Shown here: piece by piece, positions 38,038 through 46,867 of the stretch
Layout of the letters: the number at the start of each line of letters is the position of its first letter
Numbering within the stretch: the stretch's first letter is position 1
From: Kordia sp.
GTDB taxonomy: Bacteria; Bacteroidota; Bacteroidia; Flavobacteriales; Flavobacteriaceae
Direction of reading: 5' to 3'
Length of the DNA stretch: 64,000 nucleotides
NCBI RefSeq assembly: GCF_022447245.1
Contig: NZ_JAKVBC010000007.1
Location: forward strand, 97,672 to 161,671
Position numbers and translations under genes: made by a program
Notes under the pieces: generated by a model
What the model was told of the DNA's origin: nothing
The model's database searches: none
Seen by the model: the letters and a program-made list of their open reading frames with translations, nothing else

Positions 38038-40185
38038 ATGAGTCTAAATAAAAATTATTTCTGCATTATTTTTTCATTTTTTTTGGTGAATGCGGCATTT
38101 AGTCAGAAAAAAGACGAAGCAAAGAAAGATTCTGTCAAAGTTGAAAAGCTTGAAACAGTTGTAATTACAGGACAGCATAATCCGCAATCGGTTAAAAAGT
38201 CGGTTTTTGAAGTAAAAGTAATTGACAGAAAAGAGATCAAACAACGCGCTGCGAATAACCTAGCTGACTTGTTAAATCAGTCATTGAACATAAACATCAT
38301 TCCAAATGCTTCTACAGGGAAATCAGGAGTTACATTATTCGGTTTAGATGCGCAATATTTTAAAATTTTAATTGACAATGTTCCTGTAATTAATGAAGAA
38401 GGTGTTGGAAATAACGTCGATTTAACACTGATAAATCTTGATGATATTCAACAAATTGAAATTGTGGAAGGTGCTATGGGCGTGCAATATGGAGCCAATG
38501 CAGTTTCTGGAGTAATCAATATCATTACAAAGAAATCGTCAGCATACAAAACTCGTATTAATGCTTATGTTCAAGAAGAAACGGTTGGTAATGAGTACGA
38601 CTGGTTTGACAAAGGACGGCATATTCAATCGGTTAAAATAGGACATAATTTTACAGATGATTTATATGGAGATATTACCTATACACGAAATGATTTTGGT
38701 GGTTTTTGGGATAATAGGCAAGGAGAAGTATATGACCGAAATGATGGATTACGTGGTCATGTTTGGTTGCCAAAAGAACAACACAATGCAAAGTTATTAT
38801 TGAATTATAAGAAAGACAATTTCAACGTTTTCTACAAGTTCGATTATTTTAACGAGAATATTGATAGATTCAATCCTATTGTAAATCTAAATGAAAACCC
38901 TGCGACTAGCACAAGTGACCCGCTAGCGTTGGATGAAATTTATACAAACGAGCGTTTAATTCATCATGTAAACAGTAACGGAAAGTTTGGAAAACAAGTA
39001 AACTTTAATATTTCTCTTTCGTACCAAGAACAAACCAAAGATTTAGAAACTTATACGTATCGTATCCGTCGAGACGAGAGATTGAATATTCAAAAAGGAG
39101 AATATTTATCACGTTCAGCGTTATTTTCTAGAGGAACATTTAGCAATTTAGTACAAACAGAAAAATTTAATCTACAAGCTGGTTATGAGTTTACAAATGA
39201 AAAAGGTTCAGGTTCGCCATTAGCCATTACGATTGACCCTACAGAAAGTGCAGTTTCGCAACGATTGAGCAATTATGACTTTTTTGCTTCCTCTGAAATC
39301 AATGTGTCAGATCGCTTCTCTTTACGTCCTGGCGCTAGAGTTTCCTTTACCAATTTGTTTGACAATCAGTATGTATTTTCTTTGAGTTCTAAATACCTCT
39401 TTAAAGGAGATTGGGAATTGCGCGGAATTGTAGGTTCTTCAAACAGAACACCTAGTTATGACGAATTGTTCACCTATTTTGTAGATGTAAATCATAATGT
39501 ACAAGGGAATCCAAACTTAAATCCTGAACGTGGATTATCAGCGTTTTTACACTTAAAAAAGCGTTCTTGGTTGGCAGATGATGCCATTCAATTAAAAAAT
39601 AAAATTAGCCTCGCCTATTTAGATGTAAAAGATAGAATTGAATTGATTATAGTGCAGCAAAATCCATTGGCGTTTCAGTACAACAATATAGATTCTTATA
39701 AATCTCTCGGAGTATTTTTTGAAAATGCATTGCAATACAAAAATCTACAAGCACAATTAGGATTCTCAATTTTAGGAGTTTCAAAAGTGTTGGATAGCAA
39801 CACGAATTCAAACGATGATTTTCTGTACAATTTTCAAGTAAACAGTAATATCAATTACCGTGTTCCTAAATGGAATTCCACATTTGCTGTGTATTTCAAA
39901 CATCTTGGAAAACAATATCAATTCGTTGAAAAAACAAATGCAGAAGGAAATCAAGAGTTTGTGCGTGGAACTACCGATGCCTACAGTTGGTTAGAAGCTA
40001 CGGTAAAGAAAGGATTCTTTAACAATACAATAGAAACCACATTTGGAGTGCGAAATCTATTCGATGTTACCAATGTAAATACAAGTGCTTTTTCTGGAGG
40101 AGCGCATGATGGACCGCCAACAAGTTTGTTAATCGGATATGGAAGATCCTACTTTTTAAGACTAGCATACAATTTAAATCTATAG
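38038..40185 (+). CDS. TonB-dependent outer-membrane receptor (haem/iron type)
   Basis: The 715-residue receptor has a signal peptide, a TonB-box region (KLETVVITGQHNPQSVKK), a plug domain (residues about 45-160, with the conserved IEIVEGAMGVQYGANAVSGV) and a 22-strand barrel ending in YFLRLAYNLNL. The barrel contains the motif NLNPERGLSAFLHLKKR, similar to the NPNLNPE box of HmuR/HemR-type haem receptors. It imports its ligand through the outer membrane using TonB energy. The HmuY-like gene begins 3 bases downstream and a reductive PepSY operon diverges, so haem is the most likely ligand. Confidence 0.88.
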   Translation: MSLNKNYFCIIFSFFLVNAAFSQKKDEAKKDSVKVEKLETVVITGQHNPQSVKKSVFEVKVIDRKEIKQRAANNLADLLNQSLNINIIPNASTGKSGVTLFGLDAQYFKILIDNVPVINEEGVGNNVDLTLINLDDIQQIEIVEGAMGVQYGANAVSGVINIITKKSSAYKTRINAYVQEETVGNEYDWFDKGRHIQSVKIGHNFTDDLYGDITYTRNDFGGFWDNRQGEVYDRNDGLRGHVWLPKEQHNAKLLLNYKKDNFNVFYKFDYFNENIDRFNPIVNLNENPATSTSDPLALDEIYTNERLIHHVNSNGKFGKQVNFNISLSYQEQTKDLETYTYRIRRDERLNIQKGEYLSRSALFSRGTFSNLVQTEKFNLQAGYEFTNEKGSGSPLAITIDPTESAVSQRLSNYDFFASSEINVSDRFSLRPGARVSFTNLFDNQYVFSLSSKYLFKGDWELRGIVGSSNRTPSYDELFTYFVDVNHNVQGNPNLNPERGLSAFLHLKKRSWLADDAIQLKNKISLAYLDVKDRIELIIVQQNPLAFQYNNIDSYKSLGVFFENALQYKNLQAQLGFSILGVSKVLDSNTNSNDDFLYNFQVNSNINYRVPKWNSTFAVYFKHLGKQYQFVEKTNAEGNQEFVRGTTDAYSWLEATVKKGFFNNTIETTFGVRNLFDVTNVNTSAFSGGAHDGPPTSLLIGYGRSYFLRLAYNLNL

Positions 40186-40188
40186 ATC

Positions 40189-40830
40189 ATGAAGACAAGA
40201 TTACAACAATTTTTACTTGTAGCATTTACGATTTTTATAAGCGCATGTAGTGAAGATGATAGCTTACAAAGCGATCCATTTGTAGTGGCTTTTGAAAGTT
40301 TATCGAAAAATTTACAAGACATAGAAAGTCAAGAAACCATTCAATTAGTGTATTCGGAAACAGCAATACAAAATGGTTTTGTTACCATACAAGTATTGCC
40401 AACAAATGCAGTGTACGGACAAGATTTTAGTACTATTCCTGCTGCTGTGAATAATACGATTGAATTACCGATTACTTCTGGACAAATTCAAAATGAAATT
40501 GTATTCAATAAGTTAAGTAATACACTTGATGAAACCACCTTAATTAATTTCTCGATAGCTTCTATTAATTACGATAATTCCAACGTGCAGGGAAACACAG
40601 ACTTTGTGATTAATTCTTCGGCAGCATTAGGTGGAAGTATTGCTCCTGAACTTGGAGGACCAAATGAAGGAAATCAAGTATTTGTGGATTTAAGCAGTGA
40701 AAGTACCACTTTAGCGCAACGCGATTCTTGGGACTTAGGCTTTTATAATGGGAATGAATTTAGGGTAACGATCAACGGTTCTATTATATGGCAGCCGCTG
40801 AACTTACAGAAACAAATATTGACGCCGTAA
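40189..40830 (+). CDS. HmuY-like haem-binding lipoprotein, N-terminal part (frameshifted)
   Basis: This part has a lipoprotein signal (LQQFLLVAFTIFISACSEDD, lipobox ISAC), a Calx-beta-like domain (residues about 25-150) and the first strands of an HmuY domain (FVDLSSESTTLAQRDSWDLG, FYNGNEFRVTINGSI). After residue 200 the frame leaves the family pattern and soon stops. The family text resumes in the frame of 40788-41582 (MAAAELTETNIDAV). A single lost base in ATTATATGG near 40783-40787 explains this; restoring it gives SIYMAAAEL. It begins 3 bases after the receptor gene. Confidence 0.75.
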   Translation: MKTRLQQFLLVAFTIFISACSEDDSLQSDPFVVAFESLSKNLQDIESQETIQLVYSETAIQNGFVTIQVLPTNAVYGQDFSTIPAAVNNTIELPITSGQIQNEIVFNKLSNTLDETTLINFSIASINYDNSNVQGNTDFVINSSAALGGSIAPELGGPNEGNQVFVDLSSESTTLAQRDSWDLGFYNGNEFRVTINGSIIWQPLNLQKQILTP

Positions 40831-41582
40831 CATCTGCGATAGTTTATTGTTTACAACCGCAAGTGGCTGTAGGAACATTTGACCCTTCAAATGCAGCGTA
40901 TGTTGATGCGCCAAATGGAAGTATTTTAGAAACGGCAATCAATGAAATTTCAGCAAATGATGCTGATAATAAAGTGTATTTGGTAAATCTTGGATACGAG
41001 GTTGGTACGGCAACACCAAACGTTGGAAGTGTAGCGGTAGCAGGTGATGCAAGAGGTTGGAAAAAAATACGAATTCTACGCAGTGGAGAAGATTACGTAT
41101 TGCAATATGCTAACTTAGATGATACTATACATCAAGAAATTACCATTTCCAAAGACACCGAATTTAATTTCAAACATTTTAGCTTCAATACAAACAATCT
41201 TGTTTCTGTAGAGCCTATAAAAGACAAATGGGATATCTGTTTTACAGTAATGACAAACATTTTACCAGGTGCAGGAAGTTATGGTTTTTCAGACTTTGTA
41301 ACGCATAATAGAAAAGGAGCTGCGGTTTCTTATCTAGTAAATACAAGTGATGTTGAGTATGATAGTTTTACGGCATCAGATGTGGTAGAAGCTAACTTTT
41401 CAGAAGATCAAACAACAATTGGAAGCAGCTGGCGTGATGTATTCTCAGGAACAGCTCGTACAGATAGATATTACATCATCAAAGATCCAAACGGAAATCT
41501 ATACAAACTAAAATTCTTAGCACTTACCAATCAAGATGGTGAGCGCGGTTACCCAGAATTTGAATATAAACTTTTACAATAA
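40788..41582 (+). CDS. HmuY-like haem-binding lipoprotein, C-terminal part (frameshifted)
   Basis: This frame carries the rest of the HmuY-type domain: WKKIRILRSGEDYVLQYANL, KHFSFNTNNLVSVEPIKDKW, DICFTVMTN and the end LALTNQDGERGYPEFEYKLL. Alone it has no signal peptide and would stay in the cytoplasm, so it is the 3' part of the gene that starts at 40189. The intact product would have about 464 residues and would capture haem for the receptor. The break could be a real mutation or an assembly error. Confidence 0.75.
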   Translation: MAAAELTETNIDAVTSAIVYCLQPQVAVGTFDPSNAAYVDAPNGSILETAINEISANDADNKVYLVNLGYEVGTATPNVGSVAVAGDARGWKKIRILRSGEDYVLQYANLDDTIHQEITISKDTEFNFKHFSFNTNNLVSVEPIKDKWDICFTVMTNILPGAGSYGFSDFVTHNRKGAAVSYLVNTSDVEYDSFTASDVVEANFSEDQTTIGSSWRDVFSGTARTDRYYIIKDPNGNLYKLKFLALTNQDGERGYPEFEYKLLQ

Positions 41583-41661
41583 CATTAATATTCACATCAA
41601 ATTTTAAAACGGAACAACGGAATGCGCCATAAGAGCTGCGTTGAACTCAACAGAAATGATT

Positions 41662-41681
41662 ATTGGCAAATTCCATTTGAC
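41662..41681 (+). promoter_or_regulatory. Shared leader motif upstream of the secreted HmuY-like gene
   Basis: Reads ATTGGCAAATTCCATTTGAC; 19 of 20 bases match the sequence before the DUF2271 gene (minus strand 35471-35452). The start-codon context is also shared. It may be a duplicated leader or a binding site. Confidence 0.5.
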
Positions 41682-41704
41682 TTAAATTAATTAAATATCA
41701 ACAA

Positions 41705-42961
41705 ATGAAAACAAAATTACTTTTAATCTGCTTTTTAATCGCAAGCTTTACTGCAATAAAAGCACAGGAAATTACTGTAAACACTGGTATGGGCACTGGC
41801 TATGCAAATCAAGTGTATTACAAGATAAGCTCAGAAACGACAACATCGTTTGTTGCAAACTCTTGGGATATTGCTTTTTTAAGAGAAAGTAACTTAAATC
41901 AAGCTATTCGTGTAAATGGTAGTATTGGAATTGAAGTATTTGAAGCTTCAAATACACCAGCTGATTGGAACGCTATTGATATCGCAAACGAAGCTACTTG
42001 GACGCAATTATACAACAGTGATACAGACTGGAACAACGGTGCTTTTATGAAAGGATCTGCTAATACGCCGCCATTTGGTGTTGGATGGGGAACTTACAAT
42101 CCTGTGACACATCATATTATTGGTTCCATCATTTTTGTATTAAAGTATGCAGACGGAACATACAGAAAGTTGATCATTGAAGATTATTTTGGAGCATATA
42201 CATTCAAGTATAGTACATGGACAGGAAGTGCTTGGAGTGCAGATCAAACAGCTGTTGTAGCTAATTCAAGCAATCCTGCTAATAAATATAATTACTATTC
42301 TTTATCAACTGATTCAGAAGTTGTAGCAGAGCCAGCAGTGGCTGATTGGGATTTTGTATTTACTCGATATTATACAGAGCTTGCGCCAAATACAATGTAT
42401 TTAGTTACTGGAGCATTACAAAGTAGTGAAATAACTGTTGCACAAAACGAAGAAGCAGGAGGAATGCCAGCAAATCCTGTATTAACGTATTCTACAGATA
42501 TCAATACAATTGGGTATGATTGGAAATCTTTTACAGGAGCAGGTTTTTCTGTAAATTCTGATAGCGCTTTTTATGTAAAATATGCTGATAATACAATTTA
42601 TAGAGTTTATTTTTCAGCTTTTTCAGGAAGTTCTAGTGGAGACTTAACATTCCATCATGAAAATGTAACTAGCTTGTTAAGCGTTTCTGAAGTAGGTGAA
42701 AGTGTATCTTTTGGAATTTATCCAAATCCATCACCAAACAAAAAAATAAATCTTTTATACGATGTTGCTAAATTAAGTGGAAATACAAACCAAGTTGCTA
42801 TTTATACAACTTCAGGACAAAAAGTATTTGAAACAGCATTGCGTAGTAATTCAGGTTTCTACAATAAAGAATTGGACTTATCATCACTAAAAGCTGGAAT
42901 GTATGTATTGCAATTCACTTCTGGAGATTATAATGTGACTAAAAAAATAGTTTTGAGGTAA
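41705..42961 (+). CDS. Secreted HmuY-like protein with type IX sorting domain
   Basis: The 418-residue protein has a signal peptide (ending AIKAQEITV), two HmuY-like halves (NQVYYKISSETTTSFVANSW with WDIAFLRESN, and ADWDFVFTRYYTELAPN), and a C-terminal type A sorting domain (SFGIYPNPSPNKKINLLYDV to YNVTKKIVLR). HmuY proteins of Porphyromonas bind haem and hand it to the receptor HmuR. Here the sorting domain means export by the type IX system, making a surface or released haem scavenger. It follows the frameshifted HmuY gene by 122 bases. Confidence 0.85.
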   Translation: MKTKLLLICFLIASFTAIKAQEITVNTGMGTGYANQVYYKISSETTTSFVANSWDIAFLRESNLNQAIRVNGSIGIEVFEASNTPADWNAIDIANEATWTQLYNSDTDWNNGAFMKGSANTPPFGVGWGTYNPVTHHIIGSIIFVLKYADGTYRKLIIEDYFGAYTFKYSTWTGSAWSADQTAVVANSSNPANKYNYYSLSTDSEVVAEPAVADWDFVFTRYYTELAPNTMYLVTGALQSSEITVAQNEEAGGMPANPVLTYSTDINTIGYDWKSFTGAGFSVNSDSAFYVKYADNTIYRVYFSAFSGSSSGDLTFHHENVTSLLSVSEVGESVSFGIYPNPSPNKKINLLYDVAKLSGNTNQVAIYTTSGQKVFETALRSNSGFYNKELDLSSLKAGMYVLQFTSGDYNVTKKIVLR

Positions 42962-42990
42962 CGTTTTCTCAAAGGTGTAATTTTGAAAGC

Positions 42991-43021
42991 AAACAAGCTC
43001 TTCGCTACGAAGAGCTTGTTT
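42991..43021 (+). terminator. Terminator hairpin after the haem uptake genes
   Basis: A 13-base-pair perfect stem (42991-43003 AAACAAGCTCTTC with 43009-43021) and a 5-base loop, followed by ATTTATAT. Confidence 0.7.
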
Positions 43022-43045
43022 ATTTATATACTATTTTATTGAAAC

Positions 43046-43076
43046 AAAAAAGACCGCTAGCAATAGCAGTCTTTTT
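43046..43076 (-). terminator. Terminator of the HU/SPOR gene
   Basis: Arms 43047-43059 and 43064-43076 pair at 12 of 13 positions around a 4-base loop. On the minus strand a run of T (TCTTTTTTGTTT) follows. Confidence 0.75.
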
Positions 43077-43096
43077 GTATATGTATATGTGAATTA

Positions 43097-44059
43097 TTAT
43101 TCTGTAACTAGTAACCAAGCTTCAGGCGCTTTGGTTTTCTTTATTTTTGCTAAAGCTGCTACCGCTTCAGAACGTGTAGAAAAACTAGCGTATGATACTT
43201 GATGTAAACCATAACGATTTTGTCCTAATAATTCCGCATCAAAGCCGTCAGCTTGCAATTCTGATACTTTTTCATGTGCATTTTCCTCAATTCTAAAGGC
43301 ACCAGCAACTACATGATAGTTTTGTATTTCTTTAGCAACTTTTAATGTAATTGATGGCAATTCTACAGGATTTGTATTAAAAAACGTTGCCTGCTGAATG
43401 TACTTATCAATTGATTTTTTCGCTTTGGTATCCTCTACAATTTGTTGTTGTTCTTGTTGAGATTTGCTGTATTCGTTAAATCCAAAAACACCAGCGCTTA
43501 ATATAATAGCTGCCGCTGCCGCATAAGTCCAAGGGAAACGTCTACTACGAGCTTCTTCAACAACAGGTAATGGAATAGTTTCTTCTACTTCTTCTTGAAG
43601 AACTACAGGAGTAATTTCTTCTCTAACTTGCTCAGTAACTCTGCTAATTTCAGAAGAAACAAACGAAGAAAGCCCAAATGATGAAGTTAAATAATTCAAT
43701 TGATAAGATGGCTCAAACTGAATTTTTCCTTCTACATTTAAAGAAAGATCACCAATGTTTTCAAGTGAAATAATTTCAGCACTGTCCAAACGCTTTTTCC
43801 AAGTAGCTACTTCCGACTGTACTTTAAGTAGTGTACTTTCATAGTCTTCCTTTGTTACATCAGCAATATACTTTACCAGCAAACCATCATTCGAATTCAA
43901 TTGTGCATTGAATGACAATTCTTTAGTTGGTGGGTAAAAAGCATTGGTTGTATGATGTACTTGTGCTCCTTTTCGCTGCGTTAAAAAAGCACCGAAGTTA
44001 GGCACAGTTACACATTCGTATCTATATAAAAGTTCGCTTATGTACAGTTCTAATCTCAT
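43097..44059 (-). CDS. HU-CCDC81 and SPOR domain-containing membrane protein
   Basis: I place the start at the ATG at 44059 (MRLELYISELLYRYECVTVP), which is the conserved beginning of the family; the upstream 15 codons lack similarity. The protein has N-terminal HU-CCDC81 domains (NFGAFLTQRKGAQVHHTTN), a membrane helix (WTYAAAAAIILSAGVFGF) and a C-terminal SPOR domain (YHVVAGAFRIEENAHEKVSE) that binds denuded peptidoglycan at division sites. It is divergent from dprA, an order common in Flavobacteriaceae. The role is likely in cell division or envelope attachment. Confidence 0.85.
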   Translation of the reverse strand: MRLELYISELLYRYECVTVPNFGAFLTQRKGAQVHHTTNAFYPPTKELSFNAQLNSNDGLLVKYIADVTKEDYESTLLKVQSEVATWKKRLDSAEIISLENIGDLSLNVEGKIQFEPSYQLNYLTSSFGLSSFVSSEISRVTEQVREEITPVVLQEEVEETIPLPVVEEARSRRFPWTYAAAAAIILSAGVFGFNEYSKSQQEQQQIVEDTKAKKSIDKYIQQATFFNTNPVELPSITLKVAKEIQNYHVVAGAFRIEENAHEKVSELQADGFDAELLGQNRYGLHQVSYASFSTRSEAVAALAKIKKTKAPEAWLLVTE

Positions 44060-44364
44060 TAAAACAAATTTAGGAAAAAATTGAAGCCGATAAAATATCT
44101 GCATAACTTTTTATTAACATTAGGTTTTTAGCGGTATGAATCAATCATTTAAATGATATCATTTTTATTTTTTTAAACAGAAATAGGCTTATCATACAGC
44201 TATTTGGCTGCCGTTACATTCCATACAAATCTTAAACCTGTATTTTTTACATGGAATTTAGAGTTCAAAAAACGAAACTAATCTTAGGCAATAAACTTTA
44301 TATACGTCTGATTAATTTTCTGAAAATCCTGTAACTTTCATAGTTAAAATGAATTGAATTAAAT

Positions 44365-45471
44365 ATGTATTCGGAAGAAGAATTAGTGTATGCACTCGCT
44401 TTGCAAAAAACCGCAAAAATTGGCGATGTTATCGCAAAAAGATTAATTAGACATTGTGGAAGTGCGGAAGCTGTATGGAAAGAAAAGAAAGAAAATCTCC
44501 TTAAAATAGATGGAATAGGCACTTTTATTTTAGCCGATTTACAGAATTCCAAAAATATAAAAGCCGCCGAGAACGAATTAAAGTTTATTCAGAAAGCACA
44601 AATAGATGTACATTACTTTTTAGAGGAAACCTATCCTGTACGTTTGCAACATTGTGTAGACAGTCCTATCGTATTATTTCAAAGAGGAACTGCAAATTTG
44701 AACGCACCTAAAATGATCAGTATTGTGGGTACTCGTAAAGCAACAAAATATGGAACACAATTTTGTGAAGAATTAATTGATAGTTTGTCGCCACTGCAAC
44801 CGACGATCGTTTCCGGTTTTGCGTACGGAATTGATATTGTAGCACAAAGAGCCGCCATTAAAAACAATATTCCAACCATTGGTTGTTTGGCGCATGGTTT
44901 GAATCAAATATATCCAAAAGCGCATGAACGTTATATGAAATCGGTAGAAGAGAATGGTGCTTTTGTGACCGATTTTTGGAGTACATCCAATCCTGATCGG
45001 GAAAATTTCTTAAAACGGAATCGTTTGATTGCTGGTATGTCGCAGGCAACAATTGTCATTGAATCAGCAGAAAAAGGAGGAAGTTTAGTCACGGCGCATA
45101 TTGCAAATTCGTATCACAGAGATGTGTTTGCTGTGCCTGGTAGAGTAGGCGATTCGCAAAGTATTGGTTGTAATAATTTAATCAAACAACAACGCGCACA
45201 TATTTTAACATCTGCGGCAGATATTGTATATCTTTTAGGATGGGAATTAGATACTGAACCATTTCAACCTGTACAAAAACAATTATTTGTAGATTTAAGT
45301 CCAGAAGAAGCTATTATTCATTCATGTTTACAAGAAAAAGGACAAATGGTATTAGATAGTATTGCATTAGAATGTAAATTTCCGATTCATAAAATCGCGC
45401 CAATTTTATTACAATTAGAGATGAAAGGTGTTGTAAAACCATTGCCTGGAAAACTATTTGAAGCTGTATAA
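44365..45471 (+). CDS. dprA: DNA-processing protein DprA
   Basis: The 368-residue protein has a helix-hairpin-helix start (HCGSAEAVWKEKKENLLKID), a Rossmann-fold core with SIVGTRKATKYG, SGFAYGIDIVAQRAA and GGSLVTAHIANSYHRDVFAVPG, and a C-terminal winged helix (LDSIALECKFPIHKIAPILL). DprA binds incoming single-stranded DNA and loads RecA during natural transformation. It is divergent from the HU/SPOR gene and followed after 12 bases by a Crp-like regulator. Confidence 0.95.
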   Translation: MYSEEELVYALALQKTAKIGDVIAKRLIRHCGSAEAVWKEKKENLLKIDGIGTFILADLQNSKNIKAAENELKFIQKAQIDVHYFLEETYPVRLQHCVDSPIVLFQRGTANLNAPKMISIVGTRKATKYGTQFCEELIDSLSPLQPTIVSGFAYGIDIVAQRAAIKNNIPTIGCLAHGLNQIYPKAHERYMKSVEENGAFVTDFWSTSNPDRENFLKRNRLIAGMSQATIVIESAEKGGSLVTAHIANSYHRDVFAVPGRVGDSQSIGCNNLIKQQRAHILTSAADIVYLLGWELDTEPFQPVQKQLFVDLSPEEAIIHSCLQEKGQMVLDSIALECKFPIHKIAPILLQLEMKGVVKPLPGKLFEAV

Positions 45472-45483
45472 AAAATCATAACT

Positions 45484-46020
45484 ATGAATCCAATCTCAAC
45501 TCTGATAAATAGAATAACTACTGAAGACCTTTGGGATAAAGAAATCACATTAGAACGCAACGAATACTTAAAAGTAAAAGGCACTATTGATACCAATATT
45601 TATCTAGTAAAAAGTGGAAGCCTACGTATTTTTGTGATTGATGAATTTGAAGAGCACACCATTCGTTTTGGATATCAAAATAATCTGATAGCAGCATTGG
45701 ATTCTTTTTTAAACGGAAAACCATCAGAATTTTATATTCAAGCACTTAAAAAAACTACCTTAAAAGCAATCAGCAAAGAAAACTACACTAACTTTATTAA
45801 TTCATCTCCTGAAAATAAAAAATTATGGTTGGCAATTTTAGAAAACTTTGTACTGCAACAAATGGAAAGAGAACGTGATATTCTTACATCGTCACCTTTA
45901 GAACGATACCAGAGAGTTTTGCAACGAAGTCCGCAATTATTCCAAGAAATTCCAAATAAGTACATTGCTTCCTATTTACGAATGACTCCTGAAACACTTT
46001 CAAGAATTAAAAAATCTTAA
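45484..46020 (+). CDS. Crp/Fnr family transcriptional regulator
   Basis: The 178-residue protein has a cyclic-nucleotide-binding-like barrel (residues about 25-120, IYLVKSGSLRIFVIDEFEEH) and a short C-terminal helix-turn-helix with IPNKYIASYLRMTPETLSRI. It is one of the numerous small Crp-like proteins of Bacteroidota, whose ligands are mostly unknown. It starts 12 bases after dprA and is followed by a DinB-like gene, and it probably regulates genes nearby. Confidence 0.8.
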   Translation: MNPISTLINRITTEDLWDKEITLERNEYLKVKGTIDTNIYLVKSGSLRIFVIDEFEEHTIRFGYQNNLIAALDSFLNGKPSEFYIQALKKTTLKAISKENYTNFINSSPENKKLWLAILENFVLQQMERERDILTSSPLERYQRVLQRSPQLFQEIPNKYIASYLRMTPETLSRIKKS

Positions 46021-46073
46021 TTTGAATCAATTTTTTTGAGCTAACTGATACTGAAATTTGTGATAAAAAAACA

Positions 46074-46625
46074 ATGGTATCAACATCAAAAAAATTATTA
46101 CAAGACTTGTTAGAACTTACATGTGTAAACATTAACGTGGTTGAAAACTTTAAGAGTCAACCTATAAGTAGTTTAAATTGGAAGAAAAACCCAAAAAGTT
46201 GGAGCGTGCTAGAATGCATTGAACACTTGAATCGATATGGAAACTTTTATATTCCTGAAATGACAAAGAGAATAGCGAGTGCTAAACACAAAAACTCAGA
46301 GGTTTTTAAAAGCAATTGGTTAGGAAGTTATCTCAGTAAATCGGTGGCTTTTAAAGAGAATTTAAACAAAATGAATACATTTAAATCTATGAATCCTCTG
46401 AATTCAAAATTAACTGTTGAGACGCTAGAAATATTTATTGATCAACAACATCAAATCGTAGATTTATTGAACAAAGCAAAACATGTGAATCTTGACAAAA
46501 CTAAGACTGCAATTTCTATTTCAAAACTTATCAAATTAAAACTTGGAGATACTTTTAGAGTGCTCATATATCATAATGAGCGTCACCTAAAACAAGCGCG
46601 AAAAACGCTAGAAACAGCATTCTAA
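46074..46625 (+). CDS. DinB superfamily protein
   Basis: The 183-residue protein has the four-helix DinB/YfiT arrangement: SWSVLECIEHLNRYGNFYIP near residue 40-60 and a C-terminal YHNERHLKQARKTLE; the histidines in EHLNR and YHNERH are the expected metal ligands. Members are metal-dependent thiol transferases or hydrolases acting on small molecules, exact substrate unknown. Pairs of Crp-like regulator and DinB gene are common in Bacteroidota, and the two genes here are 53 bases apart. Confidence 0.75.
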   Translation: MVSTSKKLLQDLLELTCVNINVVENFKSQPISSLNWKKNPKSWSVLECIEHLNRYGNFYIPEMTKRIASAKHKNSEVFKSNWLGSYLSKSVAFKENLNKMNTFKSMNPLNSKLTVETLEIFIDQQHQIVDLLNKAKHVNLDKTKTAISISKLIKLKLGDTFRVLIYHNERHLKQARKTLETAF

Positions 46626-46734
46626 AAAAGAATATAATAGATATTGTTGCATGCTTTTGTGTTTGATATATAGTTTGTTATGATTTAAAGTGTTGGGAAT
46701 TTATGTTCTATTTAATTCATAAAATACCGACGTC

Positions 46735-46860
46735 ATGAAAAAACTTTCTTTTTGCATCTTTTTTTTAAGCGTACATGGTCTCTGGAGTCAAGTAAAACCT
46801 ATGATGAATACTGAACAGGCCAATACAAGTACCATACATATAAAAGCACAGAGCGTTTAA
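46735..46860 (+). CDS. Possible small secreted peptide, 41 residues
   Basis: The frame starts MKKLSFCIFFLSVHGLWSQ, which looks like a signal peptide cleaved after Ser or Gln, followed by only 22 residues (VKPMMNTEQANTSTIHIKAQ then SV). It could be a short secreted peptide or the stump of a longer secreted protein lost by deletion. It lies between the DinB gene and the converging trpS gene; its stop codon is 7 bases from the trpS end. Confidence 0.35.
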   Translation: MKKLSFCIFFLSVHGLWSQVKPMMNTEQANTSTIHIKAQSV

Positions 46861-46867
46861 AATCTAA

